Shown: positions 50,387-60,473 of the stretch, piece by piece
Position numbering within the stretch: the stretch's first letter is position 1
How the letters are laid out: every line of letters begins with the position of its first letter
Assembly: GCF_000807775.2 (NCBI RefSeq)
Contig: NZ_CP047385.1
Location: 2,542,001 to 2,606,000 of the forward strand
DNA from: Pandoraea fibrosis
Lineage (GTDB): Bacteria > Pseudomonadota > Gammaproteobacteria > Burkholderiales > Burkholderiaceae
DNA length: 64,000 bases
Reading direction: 5' to 3'
Notes under the pieces: generated by a model
Databases searched by the model: none
Told to the model about the DNA's origin: nothing
Seen by the model: the letters and a program-made list of their open reading frames with translations, nothing else
Program-made: the position numbers and the translations under genes

Positions 50387-50413
50387 AAAAGGCCGGCCTC
50401 TCGCCGGCCTTTT
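50387..50413 (+). terminator. Terminator after ftsH
   Basis: AAAAGGCCGGC (50387-50397) and GCCGGCCTTTT (50403-50413), 5-base loop, followed by TT; an 11-bp stem. The rest of the 50414-50670 leader before folP is GC-rich without a visible gene. Confidence 0.88.
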
Positions 50414-50670
50414 TGCATTCTGGGCAGGTGGTTCCGGCGCACAAGGAAGGGGGAGGAGGCCCGTGCCGTATCCGGAACTCCCCCGTCACTGCGTCAGGAC
50501 GTGCCGGAATTCGGTGTTACGGAGTGTTTCCGGCGTCGATCCGACGGGCGATTCCGGTAACATTACGGCCATACGCAGCGCTCGGTACCTCCGGGCGCGC
50601 AGGCCCTTCCCGGCGAACGGGCTGCAATCGCTGTCTCCGCTGTCCTACTACTGAGCTACGAGCTTTTCGA

Positions 50671-51600
50671 ATGTCCTCCGAGCAGTCGCACCCCATCCCC
50701 GCTACGCCTTCCGATGCCGGCGACATCGTGGCGTCAGGCGTCGTATCCGATACCGCAGTCAAACCCGACTCGCTGGCATTCGGGCCACGTTTCCGGCTCG
50801 ACGCACGGCGGGTCCATGTCATGGGCATTCTGAACGTGACCCCGGATTCGTTTTCCGACGGCGGCAAGTTCATCGCCCGCGACGCCGCACTGCGCCACGC
50901 CGAACAGTTGATCGCCGATGGTGCCGACATTCTCGACATTGGCGGCGAGTCGACGCGCCCGGGAGCCGAAGCGCTGCCGGAAGATGCCGAACTCGAGCGT
51001 GTGGTGCCGATTGTCGAAGCGTTGCGCGATTGCGGCGTACCGCTTTCGATCGATACCTATAAGCCAGGTGTCATGCGCGCGGTGCTTGCCGCCGGCGCGG
51101 ACATGATCAACGACATCTGGGGATTCCAGCAGCCCGGTGCTATCGACGCGGTGCGCGACAGCGAGGCTGCGCTGTGCATCATGCACATGCTGCACGATCC
51201 CAAGACGATGCAGGATGCACCGATCTACACCGATGTCGTCACAGAAGTGGCGGCTTTCCTCGATGGCCGTGTCGACGCCATGCTTTCTGCGGGCGTTGCG
51301 CCTTCGCGTCTGTATCTGGACCCGGGATTCGGCTTCGGCAAGAATCTCGCGCATAATCTCGCCTTGCTAAAACATCTGAAAGTGCTCTCGCGCGATGATC
51401 TGCCGTTGCTCGTTGGCATGTCGCGAAAGCGGATGCTTGGCGAAATCACAGGGCGTCAGTCGCCGCAGGAGCGGCAGGTGGCAAGCGTTGCCGCCGCGAT
51501 GTGCGCCGCGCAGCAGGGGGCGGCCATCGTCCGTGTGCACGATGTCGCCGAGACGGTCGATGCCCTCAAGGTCTGGCAAGCCGTGCGCGACGCCGAGTGA
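50671..51600 (+). CDS. folP: Dihydropteroate synthase
   Basis: 309 residues from ATG 50671; the frame is open back to 50413, but that part is low-quality. TIM-barrel signatures are MGILNVTPDSFSDGG near 51, DILDIGGESTRPGA near 89, and DPGFGFGKNLAHNL near 215 and SRKRML near 250. It condenses 6-hydroxymethyl-7,8-dihydropterin pyrophosphate with p-aminobenzoate to make dihydropteroate (folate synthesis) and is the sulfonamide target. A ~45-residue N-terminal extension precedes the first motif, longer than the E. coli enzyme. glmM follows in the usual folP-glmM order. Confidence 0.95.
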   Translation: MSSEQSHPIPATPSDAGDIVASGVVSDTAVKPDSLAFGPRFRLDARRVHVMGILNVTPDSFSDGGKFIARDAALRHAEQLIADGADILDIGGESTRPGAEALPEDAELERVVPIVEALRDCGVPLSIDTYKPGVMRAVLAAGADMINDIWGFQQPGAIDAVRDSEAALCIMHMLHDPKTMQDAPIYTDVVTEVAAFLDGRVDAMLSAGVAPSRLYLDPGFGFGKNLAHNLALLKHLKVLSRDDLPLLVGMSRKRMLGEITGRQSPQERQVASVAAAMCAAQQGAAIVRVHDVAETVDALKVWQAVRDAE

Positions 51601-51789
51601 CGCCGCGGCCAACGGCGCCGACAAACCACGGAGCCCTCCCAATCCGGGTGGGGACCATGCGGGGACGCACGCCGGGCAGAATGGCGTGCGCGAGCGACAA
51701 CTGGCCAATAACGAGTATTCAAAGCGCAGAAAGACGCGCGCGTTCGGACCGTCAACCGGCGCGACGTATCAAATGGGAACGATGCAACG

Positions 51790-53133
51790 ATGAAACGACG
51801 CTATTTTGGGACTGATGGGATTCGCGGTACGGTGGGCGAGAGCCCGATCACGCCGGAGTTCGTGCTGCGGCTCGGTTACGCGGCCGGTCGCGCCCTCGCC
51901 GGGAATCAGACGACGGGACGCCCGACCGTACTGATCGGCAAGGACACGCGCGTCTCGGGTTACATGCTGGAAGCCGCGCTGGAAGCCGGTTTCGCCGCAG
52001 CGGGCGTCGATACCATGCTGGCAGGCCCGATGCCGACGCCGGCGGTGGCGTATCTCACGCGGGCATTGCGTCTGGCCGCCGGGGTGGTGATCAGCGCGTC
52101 GCATAACCCGTACCACGACAACGGCATCAAGTTCTTCTCGGCCGACGGCAACAAGCTCCCGGACCAGACCGAACTGGAGATCGAAGCCGAGCTCGACAAT
52201 CCCATGACGTGCGTGCGCTCCGAGCAGCTTGGCAAGGCGCGTCGTCTGGATGACGCAGCGGGCCGCTATATCGAGTTCTGCAAGAGCACATTCCCGAACG
52301 ATTTCGACCTGCGCGGCATGAAGATCGTGGTCGACTGTGCCAACGGCGCGGCGTATCACATTGCCCCGCATGTGTTCCATGAACTGGGCGCGGAAGTCAT
52401 TGCCATCGGCAACCAGCCGAACGGTTTCAATATCAATGAAGATTGCGGTGCGACGGCCCCTGACGCCCTGATGCGCGCCGTGCGGGCGAATCACGCGGAT
52501 CTCGGCGTGGCGCTCGATGGTGACGCCGATCGCCTGCAGATCGTCGATGGGGCGGGGCGTCTCTACAACGGCGACGAACTGCTGTATCTGCTGGTCAAGG
52601 ACCGGCTGGACAACGGCGGTGTCGCAGGCGCTGTGGGCACGCTGATGACCAACATGGCGGTGGAAGTCGCGCTCAAGGACCTGGGCGTGCCGTTCGTGCG
52701 CGCCAAGGTCGGTGACCGCTACGTGCTCGAACAACTGTATAAGCACGGTTGGCAGATCGGCGCGGAAGGCTCCGGCCACATCCTGTGTCTGGACAAGCAC
52801 ACCACGGGCGACGGCATTGTCTCGGCCTTGCAGGTGCTCGCCGCCATTCGCCGTGCGAACAACAAGCCGCTCGCGAAATTGCTCGACGGCGTGCGTCTCT
52901 TCCCGCAGCACATGATCAACGTGCGCACCCCGGCGGGGTACGACTGGCAGAACGATAGCCGTCTGGCCGCCGAGCGCGACGCCATCGAAGCCAAGCTGGG
53001 AAACACGGGACGCGTGCTTATCCGCGCCTCGGGAACCGAGCCGGTGCTGCGTGTGATGGTTGAGGCGCGCGAGGAATCGCAGGCTACCTCTTTCGCACAA
53101 CAACTGGCGAACGTCGTCAAAACAGCGGCATGA
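51790..53133 (+). CDS. glmM: Phosphoglucosamine mutase
   Basis: 447 residues, family length. The start [20 protein letters not shown] contains the GTDGIRG motif; the active-site serine loop is [17 protein letters not shown] (Ser near 104, phosphorylated in the active enzyme), the magnesium loop is DGDADR near 244, the sugar-binding loop is EGSGH near 328, and the phosphate-binding loop is [15 protein letters not shown] near the C-terminus. It interconverts glucosamine-6- and -1-phosphate for UDP-GlcNAc, peptidoglycan and LPS. The 190-bp gap after folP has no separate gene. Confidence 0.96.
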   Translation: MKRRYFGTDGIRGTVGESPITPEFVLRLGYAAGRALAGNQTTGRPTVLIGKDTRVSGYMLEAALEAGFAAAGVDTMLAGPMPTPAVAYLTRALRLAAGVVISASHNPYHDNGIKFFSADGNKLPDQTELEIEAELDNPMTCVRSEQLGKARRLDDAAGRYIEFCKSTFPNDFDLRGMKIVVDCANGAAYHIAPHVFHELGAEVIAIGNQPNGFNINEDCGATAPDALMRAVRANHADLGVALDGDADRLQIVDGAGRLYNGDELLYLLVKDRLDNGGVAGAVGTLMTNMAVEVALKDLGVPFVRAKVGDRYVLEQLYKHGWQIGAEGSGHILCLDKHTTGDGIVSALQVLAAIRRANNKPLAKLLDGVRLFPQHMINVRTPAGYDWQNDSRLAAERDAIEAKLGNTGRVLIRASGTEPVLRVMVEAREESQATSFAQQLANVVKTAA

Positions 53134-53149
53134 TCGGTCTTTGACGTAT

Positions 53150-53179
53150 GCGGGCCGTCACTTTGCGTGTCCGGCCCGC
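53150..53179 (+). terminator. Stem-loop after glmM
   Basis: GCGGGCCG (53150-53157) and CGGCCCGC (53172-53179), 8-bp perfect stem, 14-base loop, 16 bp after the glmM stop. No T-run follows; weak terminator candidate. Confidence 0.4.
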
Positions 53180-53374
53180 AAACGCTTCCTCAGCGCGCAA
53201 CGTTCCGAATCCGGCCTCGGATGGCGAACATTCTCACGGCATTGTCGCCGCGCGTCTTCCCCCCATTTCTGCTCGCCCCCTAGCTTCCCATCATGGGAAT
53301 GACCGTCGCTGTCCATTCGCATTTGTGACATCGCTGCTCAGCGTTGTCGGAGCATTTCCGACACCTTTGCTGCC

Positions 53375-53392
53375 CTGTCACGGCGCTGACAT
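53375..53392 (+). promoter_or_regulatory. Distal PhoB-box-like repeat upstream of pstS
   Basis: CTGTCAC-GGCG-CTGACAT shows two 7-bp half-sites with the 11-bp period of Pho boxes (consensus CTGTCAT-N4-CTGTCAT), only one or two bases off each. It is about 240 bp before pstS, so more an auxiliary PhoB site than the core promoter. No gene is visible in 53180-53629. Confidence 0.4.
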
Positions 53393-53552
53393 GCGTACCG
53401 AACGGCCATATTGAGCCGCTAAAATTCCTTGGGAATGCTCCGAAACCCCCGCCAGTAAAGGATCTGGAGGAATCGGTTCGGCTGCCGGCAAGCGCATGCA
53501 ATATGACGATTCCGAGGCGGCTTCGTGACACGAATATTGTGAGCTTTCTGAA

Positions 53553-53586
53553 ATGACACATTACTGTCACATTCGGAATCTATTCT
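53553..53586 (+). promoter_or_regulatory. Pho box and -10 element of pstS
   Basis: ATGACAC (53553-53559) and CTGTCAC (53564-53570) are 11 bp apart; the second half-site is consensus, the first is degenerate. TATTCT at 53581-53586 lies 10 bp downstream, the distance expected for a PhoB-dependent promoter in which the Pho box replaces the -35 element. The pstS ATG is 43 bp further on. Confidence 0.6.
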
Positions 53587-53629
53587 TCGAGCCATCCACA
53601 CGCTGTACCACACCAACTCGGAGAGATCC

Positions 53630-54664
53630 ATGAAGCTGATGAAGACTGCGATTGCCGGCCTGGCTGGCGTTTTGTTCGCCGCTGGCGCGATTGCGGGCGA
53701 GATTACGGGCGCAGGCAGCACGTTTGCCGCTCCGATCTACACCAAGTGGGCCGACGCTTATCAAAAGTCGACCTCCAACAAAGTCAACTACCAAGGCATC
53801 GGTTCGTCGGGCGGTATCAAGCAAATTCAGGCCAAGACCGTCGATTTCGCCGGTTCGGACGCCCCGCTGACGGATGAAGAGTTGGCCAAGCAGGGCCTGT
53901 TCCAATTCCCGACGGTGGTCGGCGGCATCGTGCCGGTGATCAACGTGCCGGGCGTGAAGCCGGGCGAGTTGGTGCTGTCGGGCGAACTGCTGGGCGATAT
54001 CTACCTGGGCAAGATCAAGAAGTGGAACGACCCGGCCATCGCCAAGCTGAACCCGAAGGTCAAGCTGCCGGATACCGACATCGCCGTGGTCCGTCGCGCC
54101 GACGGTTCGGGCACGAGCTTCGTGTTCACGAACTACCTCTCGAAGGTCAACGCCGAATGGAAGAGCAAGGTTGGCGAAGGCACCACGGTCAACTGGCCGA
54201 CGGGTACGGGTGGTAAGGGCAACGACGGCGTCGCCGCTTTCGTGCAACGTCTGCCGGGTGCCATCGGCTATGTCGAATCGGCCTACGCCAAGCAGAACAA
54301 GCTGACGTACACGGCGCTGACCAACGCGGAAGGCAAGGCTGTCGAGCCGACCGCTGAAACGTTCGCTGCTGCCGCTGCCAAGGCCGAATGGTCGAAGACG
54401 TTCTACCAGATCCTGACGAACGAGAAGGGCGACAAGTCGTGGCCGATCGTGGCGGCCACCTTCGTGCTCGTGCACCAGAAGGCTGACGCCGGCAAGGAAG
54501 CGCAAAGCGCCGACGTGCTCAAGTTCTTCGACTGGTCGTTCAAGAATGGTGTGAACACCGCCAAGGAACTGGACTACATCCCGCTGCCGGAAGATGTTCT
54601 GAAGCAGATCCGCGCTGGCTGGAAGGCGAAGGTTGCCGATTCGGCCAACAAGGCTGGCATCTAA
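53630..54664 (+). CDS. pstS: Periplasmic phosphate-binding protein of the Pst ABC transporter
   Basis: 344 residues, with GGAGAG upstream. A Sec signal peptide ([22 protein letters not shown], cleavage near 22) precedes [17 protein letters not shown], the phosphate-binding loop with Gly-Ser-Thr. [25 protein letters not shown] and [14 protein letters not shown] contribute the Ser, Asp and Arg ligands known from E. coli PstS. It captures inorganic phosphate for PstCAB. Pho-box elements precede it, and a hairpin separates it from pstC, which should let pstS be made in excess. Confidence 0.96.
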   Translation: MKLMKTAIAGLAGVLFAAGAIAGEITGAGSTFAAPIYTKWADAYQKSTSNKVNYQGIGSSGGIKQIQAKTVDFAGSDAPLTDEELAKQGLFQFPTVVGGIVPVINVPGVKPGELVLSGELLGDIYLGKIKKWNDPAIAKLNPKVKLPDTDIAVVRRADGSGTSFVFTNYLSKVNAEWKSKVGEGTTVNWPTGTGGKGNDGVAAFVQRLPGAIGYVESAYAKQNKLTYTALTNAEGKAVEPTAETFAAAAAKAEWSKTFYQILTNEKGDKSWPIVAATFVLVHQKADAGKEAQSADVLKFFDWSFKNGVNTAKELDYIPLPEDVLKQIRAGWKAKVADSANKAGI

Positions 54665-54680
54665 AGCGCCTTGCAGGTAC

Positions 54681-54706
54681 CGGGCAATGCATCGCTGCGT
54701 TGCCCG
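54681..54706 (+). other. Intercistronic hairpin between pstS and pstC
   Basis: CGGGCAA (54681-54687) and TTGCCCG (54700-54706) form a 7-bp stem without a following T-run. Such structures stabilise the 3' end of pstS mRNA or cause partial termination, giving more binding protein than permease. Confidence 0.5.
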
Positions 54707-54800
54707 ACACCTCAAAAACGGCAATATCCGCGCCGCCTGTTCCGACGCCCGAACTCTGATCTGGCAACGGCTGGCGGCGCGCTCACGCTGAGACGACATC

Positions 54801-55775
54801 ATGGCAGAAGCCACCAGCCCCCTCGCAACACCGGGCGCGCAGCGCGCTCCGTCTTCCGTTGGCGACTTTCTCTTCGCGATGCTGACTCGCGGCGCCGCTC
54901 TCGTCACGTTGCTCCTGCTCGGTGGCATCATCGTGTCGCTGATCATCAGCGCACTGCCGTCGATTCAGAAGTTTGGCTTCGCCTTCCTGTGGACGAAGGA
55001 CTGGGATCCTCCCGCAGAACAATTCGGCGCCCTCGTGCCCATTTACGGCACGATCATCACATCCGTGATCGCCCTCATCATTGCGGTGCCGGTGAGCTTC
55101 GGCATTGCCCTGTTTCTGACTGAACTCTCGCCCGTGTGGCTGCGCCGCCCGCTCGGCACGGCCATCGAGCTGCTCGCCGCCATCCCGAGTATCGTCTACG
55201 GGATGTGGGGCCTGCTGGTCTTCGCCCCGATCTTCAGCCAGTACTTCCAGAAGCCGCTGGGCGCGCTGCTCGGCAATGTGCCGATCATCGGTGCGTTGTT
55301 CCAGGGCCCGCCGCTCGGCATCGGTATTCTCCCCGCCGGCGTGATCCTCGCGATCATGATCATTCCGTACATTGCCTCGGTCATGCGCGACGTGTTCGAA
55401 GTCACGCCCGTGCTGCTCAAGGAGTCCGCCTACGGCATCGGTTGCACGACCTGGGAAGTGATGTGGCGCGTTGTGCTGCCCTTCACGAAGACGGGCGTGA
55501 TCGGCGGCGTCATGCTGGGTCTGGGTCGCGCACTCGGCGAGACCATGGCCGTCACGTTCGTGATCGGTAATACGAACCTGCTCGACAACATCTCGCTGTA
55601 CTCGCCGGGTAACAGCATTACCTCGGCACTCGCCAACGAGTTCGCCGAAGCCGGCCCCGGTCTGCATACGTCGGCCCTGATGGAACTCGGCCTGATCCTG
55701 TTCTTCATCACCTTTGTGGTGCTGGCGCTGTCCAAGCTCATGCTGCTGCGCCTCGAAAAGGGCGAAGGTAAATAA
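54801..55775 (+). CDS. pstC: Phosphate ABC transporter permease PstC
   Basis: 324 residues with six TM helices. The first is [22 protein letters not shown] near 33-54, the phosphate-permease loop [21 protein letters not shown] follows, and the cytoplasmic coupling loop is the region [23 protein letters not shown] near 210-232 that contacts PstB. It forms the inner-membrane channel with PstA. The stop is immediately followed by the pstA ATG. Confidence 0.95.
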   Translation: MAEATSPLATPGAQRAPSSVGDFLFAMLTRGAALVTLLLLGGIIVSLIISALPSIQKFGFAFLWTKDWDPPAEQFGALVPIYGTIITSVIALIIAVPVSFGIALFLTELSPVWLRRPLGTAIELLAAIPSIVYGMWGLLVFAPIFSQYFQKPLGALLGNVPIIGALFQGPPLGIGILPAGVILAIMIIPYIASVMRDVFEVTPVLLKESAYGIGCTTWEVMWRVVLPFTKTGVIGGVMLGLGRALGETMAVTFVIGNTNLLDNISLYSPGNSITSALANEFAEAGPGLHTSALMELGLILFFITFVVLALSKLMLLRLEKGEGK

Positions 55776-56672
55776 ATGACCCAACAAGCGCTCGAATTGG
55801 AAACGCCCGCCGTGAAGCCCACCGACGCCTTTACGCGCGTGCGGTTGCAAGCCTACCGCCGCCGCAAGAACATCTTCGCGATCGCGATGTCGCTCGCGGC
55901 GATGGCCTTCGGCCTGATCTGGCTGCTGTGGATTCTCTACACCACGCTCTCGCTGGGCATCGGTGGCCTGTCGCTGTCGCTGTTCACCGAGATGACGCCG
56001 CCGCCGAACACGGCAGGCGGTGGCCTCGCCAACGCCATTGCGGGCAGTGTCGTGATGGTCGGTGTGGCCACGCTCGTCGGCACGCCGCTGGGCATTCTGG
56101 CCGGCGTGTATCTGGCGGAGTACGGCCAGAAGTCGTGGCTCGCCAGCATCACGCGTTTCATCAACGACATTCTGCTCTCGGCACCGTCGATCGTGATCGG
56201 TCTGTTCGTGTACGCGCTGGTCGTGGCGCAGATGGGGCACTTCTCGGCCTGGGCGGGCATCATCTCGCTCGCGCTGTTGCAGATCCCCATCGTGATCCGC
56301 ACCACGGAGAACATGCTCAAGCTCGTGCCGAACAACCTGCGTGAAGCGGCCTTTGCACTGGGTACGCCGAAGTGGCGCATCATCGTCAAGATTACGTTGA
56401 AGGCGTCGATTGCCGGCATCGTGACGGGCGTGTTGCTGGCTGTGGCGCGTATCGCAGGTGAGACGGCGCCGCTGCTGTTCACGGCGCTGTCGAATCAGTT
56501 CTGGTCGATGAATCTGAACCAGCCGATGGCCAACCTGCCGGTCACGATTTTCAAATTTGCCATGAGCCCGTTTGCGGAGTGGCAGGCGCTTGCTTGGGCG
56601 GGCGTGTTCATCATCACCCTCGGGGTGCTGTTCCTGAACATTCTGGCGCGTTCGCTGTTCGCCAAGAAGTAA
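55776..56672 (+). CDS. pstA: Phosphate ABC transporter permease PstA
   Basis: 298 residues, directly abutting pstC, with GAAGG inside the pstC end as ribosome binding site. Six TM helices; the motifs [21 protein letters not shown] near 70, [19 protein letters not shown] near 128, and the EAA-type coupling loop [22 protein letters not shown] near 188-209 are typical PstA. It partners PstC in the membrane. Confidence 0.95.
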   Translation: MTQQALELETPAVKPTDAFTRVRLQAYRRRKNIFAIAMSLAAMAFGLIWLLWILYTTLSLGIGGLSLSLFTEMTPPPNTAGGGLANAIAGSVVMVGVATLVGTPLGILAGVYLAEYGQKSWLASITRFINDILLSAPSIVIGLFVYALVVAQMGHFSAWAGIISLALLQIPIVIRTTENMLKLVPNNLREAAFALGTPKWRIIVKITLKASIAGIVTGVLLAVARIAGETAPLLFTALSNQFWSMNLNQPMANLPVTIFKFAMSPFAEWQALAWAGVFIITLGVLFLNILARSLFAKK

Positions 56673-56678
56673 CCGGCA

Positions 56679-57515
56679 ATGCGAAACGACACCATGCTGA
56701 GACACGACGCAAACCTGACGGTTGAGACGAACATGACGAATCCGACGCAAGAAATCAAACTGCCCTCGAAGATTGAAGTCAAGAACCTGAACTTCTTCTA
56801 CGACAAGTACCACGCCCTCAAGAACATCAACCTGCGCATTCCGGACCGCAAGGTCACGGCCTTCATCGGCCCGTCGGGTTGCGGCAAGTCGACGTTGCTG
56901 CGCACGTTCAACAAGATGTACGCCCTGTATCCGGAGCAACGCGCCGAGGGCGAGATCAACATGGACGGCGAAAACCTGCTCACCGCAAAGCAGGACATCG
57001 CGCTGCTGCGCGCGAAGGTCGGCATGGTGTTCCAGAAGCCGACGCCGTTCCCGATGTCGATCTACGACAACATCTCGTTCGGTGTGCGCCTGTTCGAAAA
57101 ACTCTCGCGCTCGGAAATGGACGATCGCGTCGAGTGGGCACTGACCAAGGCGGCGCTGTGGAGCGAAGTCAAGGATAAGCTGCAACAGTCGGGCTACGGC
57201 CTGTCGGGCGGTCAGCAACAGCGTCTGTGCATTGCACGCGGTATCGCGATTCGTCCGGAAGTGCTTCTGCTCGACGAACCGTGCTCGGCGCTCGACCCGA
57301 TTTCCACGGGCCGCATCGAAGAACTGATCGCGGAACTCAAGGACGACTACACGGTGGTGATCGTCACGCACAACATGCAGCAGGCGGCACGTTGCTCGGA
57401 CTACACGGCCTATATGTATCTGGGCGAGCTGATCGAATTCGGCGAAACCGAAAAGATCTTTATCAAGCCGGACCGCAAAGAGACCGAAGACTACATCACC
57501 GGCCGTTTCGGTTGA
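56679..57515 (+). CDS. pstB: Phosphate ABC transporter ATP-binding protein PstB
   Basis: 278 residues from ATG 56679; ATG 56733 ([16 protein letters not shown]) is an alternative, and no candidate has a strong ribosome binding site. Walker A is GPSGCGKST near 67, the Q-loop [15 protein letters not shown] near 117, the ABC signature [14 protein letters not shown] near 178, Walker [14 protein letters not shown] near 198, and the switch His in [14 protein letters not shown] near 230. It powers phosphate import and, with PhoU and PhoR, transmits phosphate status. Confidence 0.96.
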   Translation: MRNDTMLRHDANLTVETNMTNPTQEIKLPSKIEVKNLNFFYDKYHALKNINLRIPDRKVTAFIGPSGCGKSTLLRTFNKMYALYPEQRAEGEINMDGENLLTAKQDIALLRAKVGMVFQKPTPFPMSIYDNISFGVRLFEKLSRSEMDDRVEWALTKAALWSEVKDKLQQSGYGLSGGQQQRLCIARGIAIRPEVLLLDEPCSALDPISTGRIEELIAELKDDYTVVIVTHNMQQAARCSDYTAYMYLGELIEFGETEKIFIKPDRKETEDYITGRFG

Positions 57516-57537
57516 TGCCCACGAGGAAACCCGCGAC

Positions 57538-58245
57538 ATGAACGACAAACACCTTTCCAGCCAGTTCGACTCCGACCTGAACCAGGTTTGCTCGCGCGTC
57601 CTTGAAATGGGCGGCCTGGTCGAATCGCAGATCGTGACGGCCATGCAGGGCCTGAACACGTTCGACCGCAATCTGGTCGACGAAGTGATCGCCAACGAAC
57701 ACCGTCTGAACACCCTGGAAGTCGAGATCGACGACGAGTGCAGCAAGATCATTGCCCGCCGCCAGCCGACCGCGCGCGATCTGCGCCTGCTGCTCTCGAT
57801 CTCGAAGACGATCACCAACCTCGAGCGCGCAGGCGACGAGGCCGAGAAGATCGCCAAGCGTACCCGTCATCTGCTCGAAGACGGCGCAGCACAAAGCGTG
57901 AACTTCGCGGAAATCAAGCTCTCGGGCGAGATGGCTGCGCAGTTGCTGCGTCGCACGCTGGACGCGTTTGCGCGTCTGGACATCGTGGCGGCAGCCGAAA
58001 TCGTTCGCGACGACAAGGCCATCGACAATGAGTTTCGTGGCTTCGTGCGAAAATTGGTGACGTACATGATGGAAGACCCGCGCACCATCTCGGCTGGCCT
58101 CGATTTCCTGTTCATCGCCAAGGCGGTCGAGCGTATCGGCGATCACGCGAAGAACATCGCCGAGTTCATCATTTACATCGTCAAAGGCACTGACGTCCGA
58201 CACATTTCGCGCGAAGATTTGCAGCGAAAAGTGCAGGGCGAATAA
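57538..58245 (+). CDS. phoU: Phosphate signalling protein PhoU
   Basis: 235 residues, with GAGGAA upstream. It is an all-helical protein with two PhoU three-helix repeats: the metal-binding motif E-x3-D-x3 is visible as EVEIDDECSKIIARRQP near 61 and again as VERIGDHAKNIAEFI near 197. It mediates repression of PhoR when phosphate is plentiful, by contact with the Pst transporter. It is placed between pstB and phoB, so the whole signalling unit is contiguous. Confidence 0.95.
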   Translation: MNDKHLSSQFDSDLNQVCSRVLEMGGLVESQIVTAMQGLNTFDRNLVDEVIANEHRLNTLEVEIDDECSKIIARRQPTARDLRLLLSISKTITNLERAGDEAEKIAKRTRHLLEDGAAQSVNFAEIKLSGEMAAQLLRRTLDAFARLDIVAAAEIVRDDKAIDNEFRGFVRKLVTYMMEDPRTISAGLDFLFIAKAVERIGDHAKNIAEFIIYIVKGTDVRHISREDLQRKVQGE

Positions 58246-58281
58246 AAGGCCGGACATTACTGAAGGTTTGAGAGGGAACCG

Positions 58282-58983
58282 ATGCCTAGCAGCATTCTGA
58301 TCGTAGAAGACGAACCGGCGATTTCCGAGCTGATCTCCGTCAACCTGCAACACGCGGGTCATTACCCGATCCGGGCGTACAACGCGGAGCAGGCGCTCAC
58401 GCTGATCAGCGACGTCCTGCCGGATCTCGTGCTGCTCGACTGGATGCTGCCGGGCAAGTCCGGTGTGACGTTCGCGCGCGAGCTGCGTGCGAACGAGCGT
58501 ACCAAGCACGTGCCGATCATCATGCTCACCGCGCGTAGCGAAGAGCAGGACAAGGTGATGGGTCTCGAGATCGGCGCCGACGACTACGTGACCAAGCCGT
58601 TCTCGCCGAAGGAACTGATGGCGCGCATCAAGGCGGTATTGCGCCGCCGTGCGCCGCAGTTGACCGAGGACGTGGTCAGCGTGAACGGTCTGAAGCTCGA
58701 TCCGGCCACGCATCGCGTGACGAGCCACCAATCGAGCGGCGACATCAAGCTCGATCTGGGGCCGACGGAATTCCGTCTGTTGCACTTCTTCATGACGCAC
58801 CCGGAGCGCGTGCACAGCCGCTCGCAACTGCTCGATCAGGTGTGGGGCGATCATGTGTTCGTGGAGGAGCGCACGGTGGACGTGCACATCAAGCGTTTGC
58901 GCGCCGCGCTCAAGCCGGCAGGGCACGATGCTATGATCGAGACCGTACGCGGCAGCGGCTATCGTCTGACGAAGTCGGTCTGA
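58282..58983 (+). CDS. phoB: Phosphate regulon response regulator PhoB
   Basis: 233 residues, with AGAGGGAA upstream. The receiver domain (1-120) has acidic pocket EDE at 9-11, phospho-acceptor Asp53 in LVLLDWMLPGKSG, and the Thr and Lys in IIMLTAR and DYVTKPFSPKEL. The OmpR-type winged helix (about 135-230) shows LGPTEFRLLHFFMTHPERVHSR and VDVHIKRLRAALKPAGH. Phosphorylated by PhoR, it binds Pho boxes and recruits sigma70. Candidate sites are described before pstS and between ppk and ppx. Confidence 0.97.
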   Translation: MPSSILIVEDEPAISELISVNLQHAGHYPIRAYNAEQALTLISDVLPDLVLLDWMLPGKSGVTFARELRANERTKHVPIIMLTARSEEQDKVMGLEIGADDYVTKPFSPKELMARIKAVLRRRAPQLTEDVVSVNGLKLDPATHRVTSHQSSGDIKLDLGPTEFRLLHFFMTHPERVHSRSQLLDQVWGDHVFVEERTVDVHIKRLRAALKPAGHDAMIETVRGSGYRLTKSV

Positions 58984-59080
58984 GGCATCGCGCCTCGTCT
59001 CCGTCTCCGGCCGAGACCTGCCGAGCCAATGCCGCTCCTGCCCGATGGGTGGCGGGCGGCAATCCTCCTGTGCATCGTCT

Positions 59081-60421
59081 ATGAATATCATCTGGGCCCG
59101 TGCGCTGGCGTTCCTGATCCTGCAAGCGGCCATTTCGGTGGCCGTTGGCTGGCTCTTTGGGGCGAGCGCAGGCTACGTCACCGCCATTGTCCTGCTGGTG
59201 ATGCAGCTTTGTTTCAACGTCTACCATGCCCAGCGCCTCTGGCGTCTGCTCGACGCCCCGGTCTACGGCGAAGTGCCGAGCGCACTCGGGCTGTGGGGCG
59301 AAATCTACTATCGGCTGCACAAACTGGCCAAACGCTGGCATAACCAGGTCAAGCAGGTGGAACAACAGCACGCGCGTTTCATTCAGGCGATCCAGGCATC
59401 GCCCAACGGCGTGATCATGCTCGACGAGCAGAATCAGATCGAATGGTGCAATGCGATCGCCGAGGTGCACTTCGGCATCGATGCCAAGCGAGACCTGCGT
59501 CAACAGATCACCCATCTTCTGCGCACACCGGCCTTTGTGCACTACCTGTCCTCGGAGCGTTACGACGAAGCGCTGCTCATGCATCACATGGGTGAGAAGC
59601 GCAACAACGTGCTCTCCACGCAGGTGTTCCCCTATGGAGACAACCGCAAGCTCATCATCTCGCTCGATGTGACCGATCTGGAGCGCACCGACGCGATGCG
59701 CCGCGACTTCGTGGCGAACGTCTCGCACGAACTCAAGACACCGCTCACGGTGCTCTCCGGGTTTCTTGAGACGGTCGGTGAACTGCCGCTGTCCCCGGAC
59801 GAGATCCAGCGCTATGTCGAGATCATGCGTCAGCAGGCCGGACGCATGCAGAATATCGTGAACGATCTGCTCACCCTGGCGAAGCTCGAAGGCAGCGGCA
59901 AACCGCCGCCAGACGACCGGATCGACATGGGTATGCAGATGCGCTCGCTGCGCGGCGACGCCGAGGGGCTCTCGCAGGGGCAGCATGTGATCGAGGTGAG
60001 AGGGGTCGAAGGACTCGATCTGCGCGGTGCCGAAGGCGAGTTGCATAGTGCGTTCAGCAATCTCGTGAGCAATGCGGTGCGCTATACGCCGCAAGGCGGC
60101 AAGATTCAGATCGAGTGGGCGGCCACGGACGATGGCGGCGCTCGCTTCGTGGTGATCGACTCCGGTTTGGGCATTCCGGCCGAACATATTCCGCGGCTCA
60201 CCGAGCGCTTCTACCGCATCGACCGTAGCCGTTCGCGCGATACCGGCGGCACCGGTCTCGGCCTCGCGATCGTCAAGCATGTGTTGACGCGTCACCAGGC
60301 CGAACTGCGGGTGACGAGCGAGGAGGGGCGAGGTAGCACGTTTGCCATCCACTTCCCGCCTACGCGTGTGGTGCATCGCGCACCGATCGGGGTGGCGAGC
60401 GGCGTGACGGCGAACGAATAG
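59081..60421 (+). CDS. phoR: Phosphate regulon sensor histidine kinase PhoR
   Basis: 446 residues from ATG 59081 (MNIIWARALAFLILQ); an in-frame ATG at 59045 is less likely because it would put 12 polar residues before the first helix. Two TM segments lie within the first 55 residues with almost no periplasmic loop, as in E. coli PhoR. A PAS domain follows (QASPNGVIMLDEQNQIEWCN near 107), then the HisKA box with His216 in NVSHELKTPLT, the N box NLVSNAVRYTPQGG, and G boxes DSGLGIP and GGTGLGLAIVKH. It senses phosphate through PstSCAB/PhoU and controls PhoB. Confidence 0.96.
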   Translation: MNIIWARALAFLILQAAISVAVGWLFGASAGYVTAIVLLVMQLCFNVYHAQRLWRLLDAPVYGEVPSALGLWGEIYYRLHKLAKRWHNQVKQVEQQHARFIQAIQASPNGVIMLDEQNQIEWCNAIAEVHFGIDAKRDLRQQITHLLRTPAFVHYLSSERYDEALLMHHMGEKRNNVLSTQVFPYGDNRKLIISLDVTDLERTDAMRRDFVANVSHELKTPLTVLSGFLETVGELPLSPDEIQRYVEIMRQQAGRMQNIVNDLLTLAKLEGSGKPPPDDRIDMGMQMRSLRGDAEGLSQGQHVIEVRGVEGLDLRGAEGELHSAFSNLVSNAVRYTPQGGKIQIEWAATDDGGARFVVIDSGLGIPAEHIPRLTERFYRIDRSRSRDTGGTGLGLAIVKHVLTRHQAELRVTSEEGRGSTFAIHFPPTRVVHRAPIGVASGVTANE

Positions 60422-60429
60422 ATGGGCAA

Positions 60430-60457
60430 GCCGGACGAGATTTCCTGCTCGTCCGGC
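60430..60457. terminator. Stem-loop between convergent phoR and ppk
   Basis: GCCGGACGAG (60430-60439) and CTCGTCCGGC (60448-60457), perfect 10-bp stem with 8-base loop. It lies 8 bp after the phoR stop and 17 bp from the ppk stop; no clear T-run on either side. Confidence 0.6.
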
Positions 60458-60473
60458 CTGTGCCTCCGGCCGC

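Noticed and set aside
54783..57857. Antisense open frame of 1024 codons opposite pstC-pstA-pstB
   Set aside because: Same codon-bias artefact; the sense strand encodes complete Pst components.
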